Source: Pseudomonas sp. B21-056
GTDB taxonomy: Bacteria; Pseudomonadota; Gammaproteobacteria; Pseudomonadales; Pseudomonadaceae
DNA: 64,000 nt
Assembly (NCBI RefSeq): GCF_026016325.1
Contig: NZ_CP087203.1
Location: 6,324,001 to 6,388,000, forward strand
Reading direction: 5' to 3'
Below are positions 17,861-27,406 of the stretch, piece after piece (the stretch's first letter is position 1; each line of letters begins with the position of its first letter). A model generated the notes under the pieces. The model worked only from the letters and a program-made list of their open reading frames with translations. It ran no database searches and had not been told where the DNA came from. The position numbers were made by a program, and so were the translations under genes.

Positions 17861-18760
17861 ATGCCCACGCCCAATGTCGAAGCCGTCAAACTGGATGAAC
17901 TCAATGGCTGGCGTATCCGCCACGGCCAAGCCGAGTTGCTGGTGGCCCAGCAAGGCGCGCATATCCTCAGCTATCAGGTGGACGGCCAGCCGCCGCTGAT
18001 CTGGCTCAACGACCAGGCGACCTTCAAGGCCGGCAAGAGCATCCGCGCCGGTGTGCCGGTGTGCTGGCCATGGTTCGGCAACCTGACCCGCAACCCCGAC
18101 AGCGTCCAGGCCATGCGCGTGAGCAACGAGCCGGCCACCGCCCACGGCCTGGTGCGGGCGATGGATTGGGAGTTGAAAGGCATCGAAGCCGAGGGCGAAG
18201 GCCTGAAGATCGAGTTCGTGCTGCCCTACCCCGAAAACGGTCTGGCGGGCTGGCCTCATCAGGTCGATCTGACACTGACCATCGTGATGGACGCGCAACT
18301 GCACATCAGCCTCACCAGCCATAACCGCGGCAGCGAAACCGTCAGCCTCAGCCAGGCGCTGCACAGCTATTTCGCCGTGAGCGATGTGCGCAACGTGCAT
18401 GTCGAAGGGGTGGCAGGCCTGAACTACATCGAAACCCTGGACGACTGGAAAACCGCCACCCAGGCCGGCGACCTGCACTTTGCCGGCGAGACCGACCGTA
18501 TCTATCTCAACACCCCGGCGACGCTGAGCATCGTCGACCCCCATTGGGAACGGCGGATCGAGTTGACCAGCAGCGGCTCGCGCTCGGCGGTGATCTGGAA
18601 CCCCTGGACCGAACGCGCCAAGGCCTTCAGCGACATGGCCGACGATGGCTGGCAGCGCATGCTGTGCATCGAGACGGCGAATGTGATGGATGATGTCGTC
18701 ACGCTGCTGCCGCAAGCCAGTCATACCCTGGGCGTGAGCATCGGTAGCAAACCGCTCTAA
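17861..18760 (+). CDS. D-hexose-6-phosphate mutarotase (YeaD-like aldose epimerase)
   Basis: The product is 299 aa starting at the ATG at 17861 with GAACGAGG upstream; the frame is open further up but lacks similarity. It belongs to the galactose-mutarotase superfamily. Visible family features are GVPVCWPWFG, AHGLVRAMDWEL with the catalytic His, and HSYFAVSDVRNVHVEG. The late Glu-containing motif MLCIETANV supplies the general base. It interconverts alpha and beta anomers of hexose 6-phosphates. No signal peptide. Confidence 0.9.
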   Translation: MPTPNVEAVKLDELNGWRIRHGQAELLVAQQGAHILSYQVDGQPPLIWLNDQATFKAGKSIRAGVPVCWPWFGNLTRNPDSVQAMRVSNEPATAHGLVRAMDWELKGIEAEGEGLKIEFVLPYPENGLAGWPHQVDLTLTIVMDAQLHISLTSHNRGSETVSLSQALHSYFAVSDVRNVHVEGVAGLNYIETLDDWKTATQAGDLHFAGETDRIYLNTPATLSIVDPHWERRIELTSSGSRSAVIWNPWTERAKAFSDMADDGWQRMLCIETANVMDDVVTLLPQASHTLGVSIGSKPL

Positions 18761-18779
18761 GCCACACTACAAAACCATT

Positions 18780-18868
18780 GTGGGAGCGAGCCCGCTCGCG
18801 ATAGCGGTGTATCAGCCAAGATAATGGTGGCTGAAAGTCCGCTATCGCGAGCAGGCTCGCCCCCACAG
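18780..18868. repeat. REP doublet, family A
   Basis: GTGGGAGCGAGCCCGCTCGC at the left and CGCGAGCAGGCTCGCCCCCA at the right form inverted arms separated by about 40 bp. It lies between the convergent mutarotase and DUF3299 genes. Confidence 0.85.
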
Positions 18869-18895
18869 GGGATTTGCGTCGGGTCGACCCGGCGG

Positions 18896-19432
18896 TTACA
18901 GATCCGCCTCCTGCACCACCCTCACCTTCTCCGCATCCAGCGCATACGCCGCGCTCGCCAGGTCGTTGTCGACCTTTTCGATCTTCAGCGTGCCGGTCAC
19001 CCACAGCGGTGTGTAGATGTCGTCCAGCTTCAGACCCTTGGGATAGCGCACCAGCACCAGTTGGTTAGGCGGCGGTGGCGGGACATGGATGCAGGCGCCG
19101 GGGTATGGCACCAGGAAGAACAGCGTGCTGCGGCCCTTGGCGTCGGTTTCCAGCGGCACCGGGTAGCCGCCGATGCGGATGTGCTTGTCGTTCATCGACG
19201 CCACGGTCTTGGTCGAATACATCACCGCCGGCAAGCCTTTGCTTTGCTTCAGGCCACCCTTGTTGGTGAAGGTGCCATTGGCTTCGGGGGAGTTGTGGTC
19301 GATCTCGGGCATGGCCTCGAGGGCTTTCTGGTCCGACTTGGGCATCAGTTCGAGCCAATCGGTTTCCGGCAGCTCGGCAGCATGGGCCAGGCCACTGCCC
19401 AGCAAAAGAAGGGTCAACACTAGACGGCGCAT
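18896..19432 (-). CDS. DUF3299 domain exported protein
   Basis: The product is 178 aa from the ATG at 19432, which gives a clean signal peptide (MRRLVLTLLLLGSGLAHA). The remainder matches my memory of DUF3299 proteins: IRIGGYPVPLE, FFLVPYPGACIHVPPPPPNQ and YTPLWVTGTLKIE. The Cys-His pair in GACIHVPPPP is strongly conserved in the family. It is probably periplasmic. The function is unknown. The gene stands alone, transcribed away from the GlsB-like gene region. Confidence 0.85.
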   Translation of the reverse strand: MRRLVLTLLLLGSGLAHAAELPETDWLELMPKSDQKALEAMPEIDHNSPEANGTFTNKGGLKQSKGLPAVMYSTKTVASMNDKHIRIGGYPVPLETDAKGRSTLFFLVPYPGACIHVPPPPPNQLVLVRYPKGLKLDDIYTPLWVTGTLKIEKVDNDLASAAYALDAEKVRVVQEADL

Positions 19433-19521
19433 GAAAGGGCTCGGCAATGAGTGATGGATGGAACGCCGGGCATTCTAGCCCCCTGCGCGCGCCGTGCGCA
19501 GAGGGCTTTGTCGCATTTGAC

Positions 19522-19767
19522 TCAGTTTCTTTTGATCAGGCCGTAGATCACCAGCAGCACAATCGCGCCAACCAGGGCACCGATGAAACCGGCCCCTTGT
19601 CCGGCCTGGTAGATACCCAGCGCCTGGCCACCATAGGTGGCTGCCAGCGAACCGCCGATACCGAGCAGGATGGTCATGATCCAGCCCATGCTGTCATCGC
19701 CCGGTTTCAGGAAGCGTGCCAGCAGGCCGACGATCAAGCCGATGATGATGGTTCCGATGATTCCCAT
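19522..19767 (-). CDS. GlsB/YeaQ/YmgE family small membrane protein
   Basis: The product is 81 aa from the ATG at 19767, with GAGGGG upstream. It has three hydrophobic segments: IIGTIIIGLIVGLLARFL, a middle one starting WIMTILLGIGGSLA, and FIGALVGAIVLLVIYGLI. The GWIMTILLGIGGS segment is typical of this transglycosylase-associated/stress-response membrane family. The role is poorly defined; homologues are linked to general stress and acid response. It is monocistronic. Confidence 0.9.
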   Translation of the reverse strand: MGIIGTIIIGLIVGLLARFLKPGDDSMGWIMTILLGIGGSLAATYGGQALGIYQAGQGAGFIGALVGAIVLLVIYGLIKRN

Positions 19768-19867
19768 GGCAATTCCCCTCTTGATTGAGATAGCCAAAGC
19801 CTAGTCAGACTTTGGCACCTTGCCATGAGAGAATCCGGCCGACGAATGGTTCCAACGCCGCAACAGA

Positions 19868-20953
19868 TTATTGTTCGGCGATCAGCGCTTCGACCTTGAT
19901 GATCTGCTGGGCCAGCGTAGCGCGGTCAGCGCAACGCAGGTTGGCGTGACCGACCTTGCGTCCGAGCTTGAACGCCTTGCCATAGTGATGCAGATGGCAG
20001 TCGGCAATCGCCAGGACTTTCTCGGTATCCGGCACTTTGCCGATGAAGTTCAGCATCGCGCTTTCACCGACCTTGGCGGTCGAGCCCAACGGCAGCCCGG
20101 CCACTGCCCGCAGGTGGTTCTCGAACTGGCTGCACTCGGCGCCTTCGGTGGTCCAGTGCCCGGAGTTGTGCACCCGCGGCGCGATTTCATTGGCCTTGAG
20201 GCCACCGTCCACTTCAAAGAACTCGAACGCCATCACGCCGACATAGTCGAGCTGCTTGAGCACCCGGCTGGAATAATCCTCGGCCAGGGCCTGCAACGGG
20301 TGGTCGGTGCTGGCCACGGAGAGCTTGAGAATGCCGTCCTTGTGGGTGTTGTGCACCAGCGGGTAGAAGCGGATTTCACCGTCACGGGCACGCACGGCGA
20401 TCAGCGAGACTTCCCCGGTGAACGGCACGAAGCCTTCCAGCAGGCAGGCCACGCTGCCCAGCTCGACGAACGTACCGGCCACGTCTTGCGGGTTGCGCAG
20501 GACTTTCTGGCCCTTGCCGTCGTAACCCAGGGTGCGGGTCTTGAGCACGGCCGGCAGGCCGATGGCAGCGACGGCGGCATCCAGGTCGGCCTGGGATTGG
20601 ATGTCAGCGAAGGCCGGGGTGGGGATGCCCAGGTCCTTGAACATATTCTTCTCGAACCAGCGGTCGCGGGCGATGCGCAAGGCTTCGGCGCTCGGGTAGA
20701 CCGGGACGAACTGGGACAGGAAGGCAACGGTTTCGGCCGGGACGCTTTCGAACTCGAAGGTCACCAGATCGACTTCATCGGCCAGTTGGCGCAGGTGATC
20801 CTGGTCGCCGTAGTCGGCCCGCAGGTGTTCACCCAGCGCGGCGGCACAGGCGTCCGGTGCCGGGTCCAGGAAAGCGAAGTTCATCCCCAGCGGCGTACCC
20901 GCCAGGGCCAACATGCGACCCAACTGGCCGCCACCGATTACACCGATCTTCAT
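19868..20953 (-). CDS. purK: N5-carboxyaminoimidazole ribonucleotide synthase PurK
   Basis: The product is 361 aa and an ATP-grasp enzyme. It converts AIR, ATP and bicarbonate to N5-CAIR in purine synthesis. The N-terminal fold starts IGVIGGGQLGRMLALAG. The ATP-grasp core includes KTRTLGYDGKGQ and the acidic Mg-binding residues in FEFFEVDGGLKANEIAPRVHNSGHWT. Its start lies 12 bp after the purE stop, so purE-purK form an operon in the same order as the pathway coupling suggests. Confidence 0.96.
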   Translation of the reverse strand: MKIGVIGGGQLGRMLALAGTPLGMNFAFLDPAPDACAAALGEHLRADYGDQDHLRQLADEVDLVTFEFESVPAETVAFLSQFVPVYPSAEALRIARDRWFEKNMFKDLGIPTPAFADIQSQADLDAAVAAIGLPAVLKTRTLGYDGKGQKVLRNPQDVAGTFVELGSVACLLEGFVPFTGEVSLIAVRARDGEIRFYPLVHNTHKDGILKLSVASTDHPLQALAEDYSSRVLKQLDYVGVMAFEFFEVDGGLKANEIAPRVHNSGHWTTEGAECSQFENHLRAVAGLPLGSTAKVGESAMLNFIGKVPDTEKVLAIADCHLHHYGKAFKLGRKVGHANLRCADRATLAQQIIKVEALIAEQ

Positions 20954-20965
20954 TCGTCAACCACC

Positions 20966-21457
20966 TCAGGCAATGCGTGGGTCTGGATTGTCCAGGACGC
21001 TGTCTGTCTGCTCAGCGCGGAATTTTTTCAGCACGGTATGGAATTGCGGATGCTTGGCGCCCAGGATGCTCGCTGACAACAGGGCCGCGTTGATCGCGCC
21101 GGCCTTGCCGATGGCCAGGGTGGCGACCGGAATGCCGGCCGGCATCTGCACGATCGACAGCAGCGAATCGACGCCCGAGAGCATCGACGACTGCACCGGC
21201 ACGCCCAGCACCGGCAGGTGGGTCTTGGCCGCACACATGCCTGGCAAGTGAGCCGCGCCACCGGCACCGGCGATGATCACCTCGATGCCTCGGGCCTCGG
21301 CTTCTTCGGCGTACTGGAACAGCAGGTCCGGGGTGCGGTGGGCAGAGACCACTTTCACCTCATAGGGGATGCCGAGCTTTTCCAGCATATCGGCGGTGTG
21401 GCTAAGGGTGGACCAATCGGACTTGGAGCCCATGATCACGCCAACCAGTGCACTCAT
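20966..21457 (-). CDS. purE: N5-carboxyaminoimidazole ribonucleotide mutase PurE
   Basis: The product is 163 aa, the normal length for class I PurE. The family features are GSKSDW at the N-terminus, SAHRTPD with the catalytic His, [11 protein letters not shown] and the C-terminal half with [16 protein letters not shown]. It rearranges N5-CAIR to CAIR, the step after PurK, and should be a cytosolic octamer. AGAGAGG precedes the ATG. A terminator-like hairpin lies 36-77 bases upstream (21493-21534), see that entry. Confidence 0.97.
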   Translation of the reverse strand: MSALVGVIMGSKSDWSTLSHTADMLEKLGIPYEVKVVSAHRTPDLLFQYAEEAEARGIEVIIAGAGGAAHLPGMCAAKTHLPVLGVPVQSSMLSGVDSLLSIVQMPAGIPVATLAIGKAGAINAALLSASILGAKHPQFHTVLKKFRAEQTDSVLDNPDPRIA

Positions 21458-21492
21458 CGTCGTGCCTCTCTCTGGGCGCCCGCAGGCGCGTC

Positions 21493-21534
21493 AAAAAACA
21501 ACAAGCCACGCGGGAAACCGGCGTGGCTTGTTGT
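21493..21534 (-). terminator. Intrinsic terminator or attenuator in the purE leader
   Basis: On the minus strand ACAACAAGCCACGC pairs perfectly with GCGTGGCTTGTTGT (21498-21511 and 21521-21534), and a T-run follows. A TATACT -10 element (21572-21577) lies upstream, which would place the hairpin inside the purE 5' leader, 36 bases before the ATG. It could instead end transcripts from upstream. Confidence 0.7.
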
Positions 21535-21670
21535 ACGAATGATGGCCGGACGAACCGACCGAAGGCCGGGCAGTATACCGAAAATGCTCGGATAAACGCA
21601 CTTTCGCCGACCACCTGTCGTTTACGGTGACGCGTCGGTTTTATTGACTTGGAGGTCAACGCCGTCCCCT

Positions 21671-21760
21671 TGTGGGAGCGAGCCTGCTCGCGATAGCGGT
21701 GGGCCAGGCAACATTGATGTTGAATGTCAGTCCGTCATCGCGAGCAGGCTCGCTCCCACA
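21671..21760. repeat. REP doublet, family A
   Basis: TGTGGGAGCGAGCCTGCTCG and its inverted partner ATCGCGAGCAGGCTCGCTCC flank a 45-bp centre. It lies between the LysR gene stop and the purE promoter. Confidence 0.87.
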
Positions 21761-21776
21761 GAGGATTATGGTGGGA

Positions 21777-22694
21777 TCAGGAGGCTGTGGCGCCTTGTGC
21801 TGCGCCGCCTTCGAGCTTGCGCCACAGCAAGCGCACATTGGCCTTGCGCACCAAGGCGCAGCGGTACAGGCGGATTTCCAGTGGGACATGCCATTGCCCG
21901 CCGCCGCAGATCACCAGTTCGCCCCGGGCCAGTTCGGCGCGCACGCTCAGTTGCGGCACCCAGGCAATGCCCAGGCCTTCCAGGGCCATGCTTTTCAGGC
22001 TGTCGGCCATGGCCGTTTCATAGACCGTGGTGAAACGCAGCGCCCGCTGGCGCAGCAACTGGTTCACCGAACGACCGAGGAACGCCCCGGCGCTGTAGGC
22101 CAGCAATGGCACGCTGGCCTCGCCTTCGAGGTCGAACAGCGGTTTGCCGTTGGCATCGGCGGCACACACCGGGAGCATTTCGGTGTGGCCCAGGTGCAGC
22201 GACGGGAAGATTTCCGGGTCCATCTGCATCGCCGAATCCGGGTCGTAGAACGCCAGCATCAGGTCGCATCCGCCCTCACGTAGGGCATGGACGGCCTCGC
22301 CGACGTTGGTCGCCACCAGGCGCGTGGCGATGTTCATGCCTTCATTGCGCAGTTGCGCGATCCAGCGCGGGAAGAAGCCCAGGGCCAGGGAGTGCGCGGC
22401 CGCGACCTGGATCACTTCACCCTGGCCGCCCTCCAGGTGATGCAAATGGCGCAACACTTCACCCAGTTGCTCCACCACCGTGCGCGCCGTCACCAGGAAC
22501 AACTGCCCGGCCGCCGTCAGCTCGACCGGCGTGCGGGAACGGTTGACCAACGTCAGCCCCAGGGCCGCCTCCAGGCTGCGGATGCGCCGGCTGAACGCCG
22601 GTTGCGTGACGAAGCGTCGCTCGGCCGCCTGGGAGAAGCTGCGAGTAGCCGCCAAGGCACTGAAGTCCTCGAGCCATTTGCTTTCAAGATTCAT
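21777..22694 (-). CDS. LysR-family transcriptional regulator, divergent from aspA
   Basis: The product is 305 aa from the ATG at 22694 with GGGAGAA upstream; the frame continues further but without a ribosome site. The N-terminal winged helix has the LysR pattern (WLEDFSALAATRSFSQAAERRFVTQPAFSRRIRSLE shortened here to its visible core SFSQAAERRFVTQPAFSRRI). An effector-binding domain occupies about residues 90-290. It is divergently transcribed from aspA with 181 bp between starts, so aspA is a natural target candidate. The effector is unknown. Confidence 0.9.
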   Translation of the reverse strand: MNLESKWLEDFSALAATRSFSQAAERRFVTQPAFSRRIRSLEAALGLTLVNRSRTPVELTAAGQLFLVTARTVVEQLGEVLRHLHHLEGGQGEVIQVAAAHSLALGFFPRWIAQLRNEGMNIATRLVATNVGEAVHALREGGCDLMLAFYDPDSAMQMDPEIFPSLHLGHTEMLPVCAADANGKPLFDLEGEASVPLLAYSAGAFLGRSVNQLLRQRALRFTTVYETAMADSLKSMALEGLGIAWVPQLSVRAELARGELVICGGGQWHVPLEIRLYRCALVRKANVRLLWRKLEGGAAQGATAS

Positions 22695-22875
22695 CACGTT
22701 CTCCCGAAACACGCACCAAAACAGGTCACACGTCCGCCGTACCACCGACGTCACATCTGCATTATGCCGAATATGCATAGGGCAGTGTTTAACAGCATTG
22801 GCCCTTACGTTTACGAGAGCCTACGATCCACAACGTTCCGGCTCAGACCGGGTCCTTATCGAGATGATTTCTATC

Positions 22876-24300
<1,425 letters not shown>

Positions 24301-24354
24301 TCGATGCAACCACCGCTCACCAGGTCGAGGGACTAGACACCTCTCACCTTTTGA

Positions 24355-24388
24355 GGGCTTGGGGATTATTCCCCAAGCCCTTTTTTTG
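24355..24388 (+). terminator. Rho-independent terminator of aspA
   Basis: GGGCTTGGGGA and TCCCCAAGCCC form an 11-bp perfect stem around a TTAT loop, followed by seven T. It lies 54 bases after the aspA stop. Confidence 0.95.
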
Positions 24389-24434
24389 CCATCGCCAAGG
24401 AGGCCTTATGCCGAAAACGACAACATCGAAACAA

Positions 24435-24484
24435 GATCGCAGCCTTCGGCAGCTCTCCAAAAGGGCTGTCGAAGGCTGCGATTT
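24435..24484. repeat. REP-type hairpin, family D (ATCGCAGCCTTCG)
   Basis: ATCGCAGCCTTCGGCAG is mirrored by CTGTCGAAGGCTGCGAT with about 13 bp between, followed by TTTT. This is a common Pseudomonas intergenic palindrome and could act as a second terminator. Confidence 0.7.
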
Positions 24485-24747
24485 TCGTTAATCCCGGCAA
24501 GTCGTTTCGTCGCTTGCACCACAACTGTGCAGACGGGCATCACACTGATAGGTATAGTGCCGCCCCTCTTCGCCATGTGTGGTCGTCGGCAGCGAGACTT
24601 AAACATGCGAAACCCGAACTAATAACAACCCGCGAATTGGACCGGGACGAAACCTCGCCTCACCTGTCAAGCCGTGCGCCGACGGATGTTTCGTGATGTT
24701 TCCAAATGGCCAGCATTTGCTTAAACAAAAAACAGCGAGGAATACTC
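24485..24747. other. Promoter/leader region of the AGCS transporter gene
   Basis: About 260 bp without a convincing gene. A GGTATAGTGCC segment near 24551-24561 offers a -10-like TATAGT. GAGG before the ATG at 24748 is the ribosome site. I see no known riboswitch, and small frames here lack supporting features. Confidence 0.35.
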
Positions 24748-26196
24748 ATGCTCGAAGTCATCAACGACTTCCTCTCAGGGAAAGTGCTGATCGCGCTCAT
24801 CGTCGGGCTCGGCGGCTACTTCACGATCCGCTCGCGTTTCGTCCAGTTCCGTCATTTCTTTCATATGTTCACGGTGTTCCGTGACAGCCTCAAAAGCAGC
24901 AGCGACCAGCTCAGCTCCTTCCAGGCCCTGATGCTCAGCCTCGCCGGTCGTGTCGGCGCGGGTAATATCGCCGGTGTCGGCATCGCCGTGACCCTCGGTG
25001 GGCCTGGCGCGGTGTTCTGGATGTGGGTAACCGCGCTGGTCGGCATGTCCAGCAGCTTCTTCGAGTGCTCCCTCGGCCAGCTCTACAAGCGCTGCGACTC
25101 CGAAGGCCAGTACCGTGGCGGCCCGTCCTATTACATCCAGCACGGCCTGCAGAAGCGTTGGTTGGGCATGATCATGGCCTTCCTGCTGCTGGTCACTTTC
25201 GGCTTCGCCTTCAACGGCCTGCAAGCCCACGCCGTGACCCACTCGCTGAACAACGCCTTCGGCCTCGACACCACCTACACCGGCCTGGGCCTGGCGGTGC
25301 TGCTGGGCCTGGTGTTCATCGGCGGGATCAAGCGTATCGCCAAGGTTGCCGACCTGCTGGTACCGGTCAAGACCCTGGCCTACATCGCCGTGACCATCTA
25401 CGTGATCGTGCTGCAGTTCGACCACGTACCGGCCATGCTGGCAACCATCGTCAAGAGCGCCTTCGGTCTGGACCAGGCGTTCGGCGGTCTGATCGGCAGC
25501 GCCATCGTCATGGGCGTCAAGCGCGGCGTCTTCGCCAACGAAGCAGGCCTGGGCAGTGCGCCTAACGTGGCCGCTGTTGCTTCGGTCGAACACCCGGTCG
25601 CCCAAGGCGTGGTCCAGGCGTTCAGCGTGTTCCTGGACACCTTCGTGATCTGCACTTGCACCGCGCTGCTGATCCTGCTGTCGGGCTTCTACACCCCAGG
25701 CTTCGAAGGCGACGGCATTGCCCTGACCCAGAACTCCCTGGCCGCCGTGGTCGGTGACTGGGGCCGGATGTTCATCTCCGTGGCCCTGGCGTTGTTCGTG
25801 TTCACCTCGATCCTCTACAACTACTACCTGGGCGAGAACAACCTGCGCTTCATGCTCGGTGAAAACCGCAAGGCGCTGATCGGTTATCGCGCACTGGTAC
25901 TGGTGCTGATTTTCTGGGGCGCCATCGAAAACCTCAGCACCGTGTTCGCCTTCGCCGACATCACCATGACCCTGCTGGCGTTCGTGAACCTGATTGCGCT
26001 GTTCCTGCTGTTCAAGGTCGGCATGCGTATCCTGCGCGACTACGACGCCCAGCGTTCGGCCGGCATCAAGACTCCGGTCTTCGATTCCAGCAAGTTCCCG
26101 GACCTGGACCTGGACCGCAAGGCCTGGCCGGCCAACCCATCCGCATCGGCTGCCCAGCCCGACGCGGTGACCGGTGTGGCCACAGCGCAACGCTGA
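24748..26196 (+). CDS. Alanine/glycine:cation symporter (AGCS/DagA family)
   Basis: The product is 482 aa starting at the ATG at 24748 (GCGAGG upstream). About ten hydrophobic helices are visible. The AGCS family motif is clear: SLAGRVGAGNIAGVGIAVTLGGPGAVFWMW, of which the GNIAGV core is the substrate/cation site. FANEAGLGSAPNVAAVA later in the protein is the second family hallmark. It should import alanine or glycine with Na+ or H+. It lies between aspA and asparaginase genes, fitting an amino-acid use neighbourhood, but has its own promoter region after the aspA terminator. Confidence 0.93.
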   Translation: MLEVINDFLSGKVLIALIVGLGGYFTIRSRFVQFRHFFHMFTVFRDSLKSSSDQLSSFQALMLSLAGRVGAGNIAGVGIAVTLGGPGAVFWMWVTALVGMSSSFFECSLGQLYKRCDSEGQYRGGPSYYIQHGLQKRWLGMIMAFLLLVTFGFAFNGLQAHAVTHSLNNAFGLDTTYTGLGLAVLLGLVFIGGIKRIAKVADLLVPVKTLAYIAVTIYVIVLQFDHVPAMLATIVKSAFGLDQAFGGLIGSAIVMGVKRGVFANEAGLGSAPNVAAVASVEHPVAQGVVQAFSVFLDTFVICTCTALLILLSGFYTPGFEGDGIALTQNSLAAVVGDWGRMFISVALALFVFTSILYNYYLGENNLRFMLGENRKALIGYRALVLVLIFWGAIENLSTVFAFADITMTLLAFVNLIALFLLFKVGMRILRDYDAQRSAGIKTPVFDSSKFPDLDLDRKAWPANPSASAAQPDAVTGVATAQR

Positions 26197-26212
26197 TCGG
26201 CAAGCCCTCTGC

Positions 26213-26242
26213 AAAAAAACCGGGTGCATCCCCTGCGCCCGG
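26213..26242. terminator. Weak hairpin after the AGCS gene
   Basis: CCGGGTGCA and TGCGCCCGG form a 9-bp stem (one G-T pair) preceded by seven A. The T-run is therefore on the minus strand, where no gene needs it. As a terminator of the plus-strand gene it is doubtful. Confidence 0.3.
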
Positions 26243-26329
26243 CGTGACACAGCGTAAGGTCGGCGTCATGCTCGACCTTATGTTGGGGCAGCTCGACGAA
26301 GCTGCCGTTTTCGTCCTCGGAGAACAACC

Positions 26330-27334
26330 ATGAATTCCTCGACCTACCCTGCCGCCCAGCACGTCATGGTGCTCTACACCGGCGGTACCATCGGCATGCA
26401 AATCGGCGCCCACGGCCTGGCCCCGGCCTCCGGCTTCGAAGCGCGCATGCAGGCCTACCTGAACAACCAACCCGAACTCGTCATCCCGCAATGGCGCTTC
26501 CGGGAGATGTCGCCGCTGATCGACAGCGCCAACATGACTCCGACCTACTGGCAGCAACTGCGCGAAGCGGTGGTCGACGCCGTGGATGTGCAGGGTTGCG
26601 ACAGCGTGCTGATCCTGCACGGCACCGACACCCTGGCCTACAGCGCGGCGGCCATGAGCTTCCAGTTGCTGGGCCTGCATGCCCGGGTCTGCTTCACTGG
26701 CTCCATGCTGCCCGCCGGCGTGACCGACAGCGACGCCTGGGAAAACCTCAGCGGCGCGCTGGTCGCCCTCGGCCAGGGCCTGGCGCCGGGCGTGCACCTG
26801 TACTTCCACGGCGAGCTGCTGGCGCCGACCCGTTGCGCGAAAGTGCGCAGCTTCGGTCGCCATCCGTTCAAACGCCTGGACCGTCAGGGTGGCGGCGCCA
26901 AAGCCACTTCGCTGCCGACCCAGTTGAACTACAACCAGCCGAGGCAACTGGCCAACGTCGCGGCACTGCCGCTGTTCCCGGGCATCAGCGCCGATATCCT
27001 CGACGGCCTGCTGGGCAGCGGCATCCGGGGCCTGGTGCTGGAGTGCTACGGCAGCGGCACCGGCCCGAGCGACAACCCGGCCTTCCTCGCCAGCCTCGCC
27101 CGGGCACGGGACAACGGCGTGGTGGTGGTCGCCGTGACGCAATGCCATGAAGGCGGTGTGGAGCTGGACGTGTACGAGGCCGGTAGCCGGTTGCGCGGCG
27201 TCGGCGTGCTGTCCGGCGGCGGCATGACCCGCGAGGCGGCGTTCGGCAAGTTGCAGGCGTTGATCGGTGCCGGGCTGCCAGTGGAAGAGGTTCGGCGGTT
27301 GGTTGAGCTGGATTTGTGTGGCGAGCTGATCTGA
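26330..27334 (+). CDS. ansA: L-asparaginase, type I (cytoplasmic)
   Basis: The product is 334 aa without a signal peptide, so a cytosolic type I enzyme is likely. Both catalytic Thr motifs are visible: VLYTGGTIGM at the N-terminus and ILHGTDTLAYSAAAM near residue 90. SMLPAGVTDSDAWEN supplies further substrate contacts. It hydrolyses asparagine to aspartate and ammonia, feeding the aspartase encoded upstream. It follows the AGCS transporter by 133 bp and may share its transcript. A glutaminase side activity cannot be excluded. Confidence 0.92.
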   Translation: MNSSTYPAAQHVMVLYTGGTIGMQIGAHGLAPASGFEARMQAYLNNQPELVIPQWRFREMSPLIDSANMTPTYWQQLREAVVDAVDVQGCDSVLILHGTDTLAYSAAAMSFQLLGLHARVCFTGSMLPAGVTDSDAWENLSGALVALGQGLAPGVHLYFHGELLAPTRCAKVRSFGRHPFKRLDRQGGGAKATSLPTQLNYNQPRQLANVAALPLFPGISADILDGLLGSGIRGLVLECYGSGTGPSDNPAFLASLARARDNGVVVVAVTQCHEGGVELDVYEAGSRLRGVGVLSGGGMTREAAFGKLQALIGAGLPVEEVRRLVELDLCGELI

Positions 27335-27373
27335 CCTGGGGGGTGCTGGAAGAGTGTCCGGCACACAACTTGC

Positions 27374-27405
27374 TCCGTTTCCAGCCTCCCCAGGCTGGAA
27401 ACGGA
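27374..27405. promoter_or_regulatory. Perfect 14-bp inverted repeat touching the AraC-gene start
   Basis: TCCGTTTCCAGCCT (27374-27387), a CCCC loop and AGGCTGGAAACGGA (27392-27405) form a perfect stem. The ATG of the regulator follows one base later. The right arm holds the purine-rich ribosome site, so the RNA hairpin could block translation, or the DNA palindrome could be an operator. No T-run follows. Confidence 0.75.
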
Positions 27406-27406
27406 C

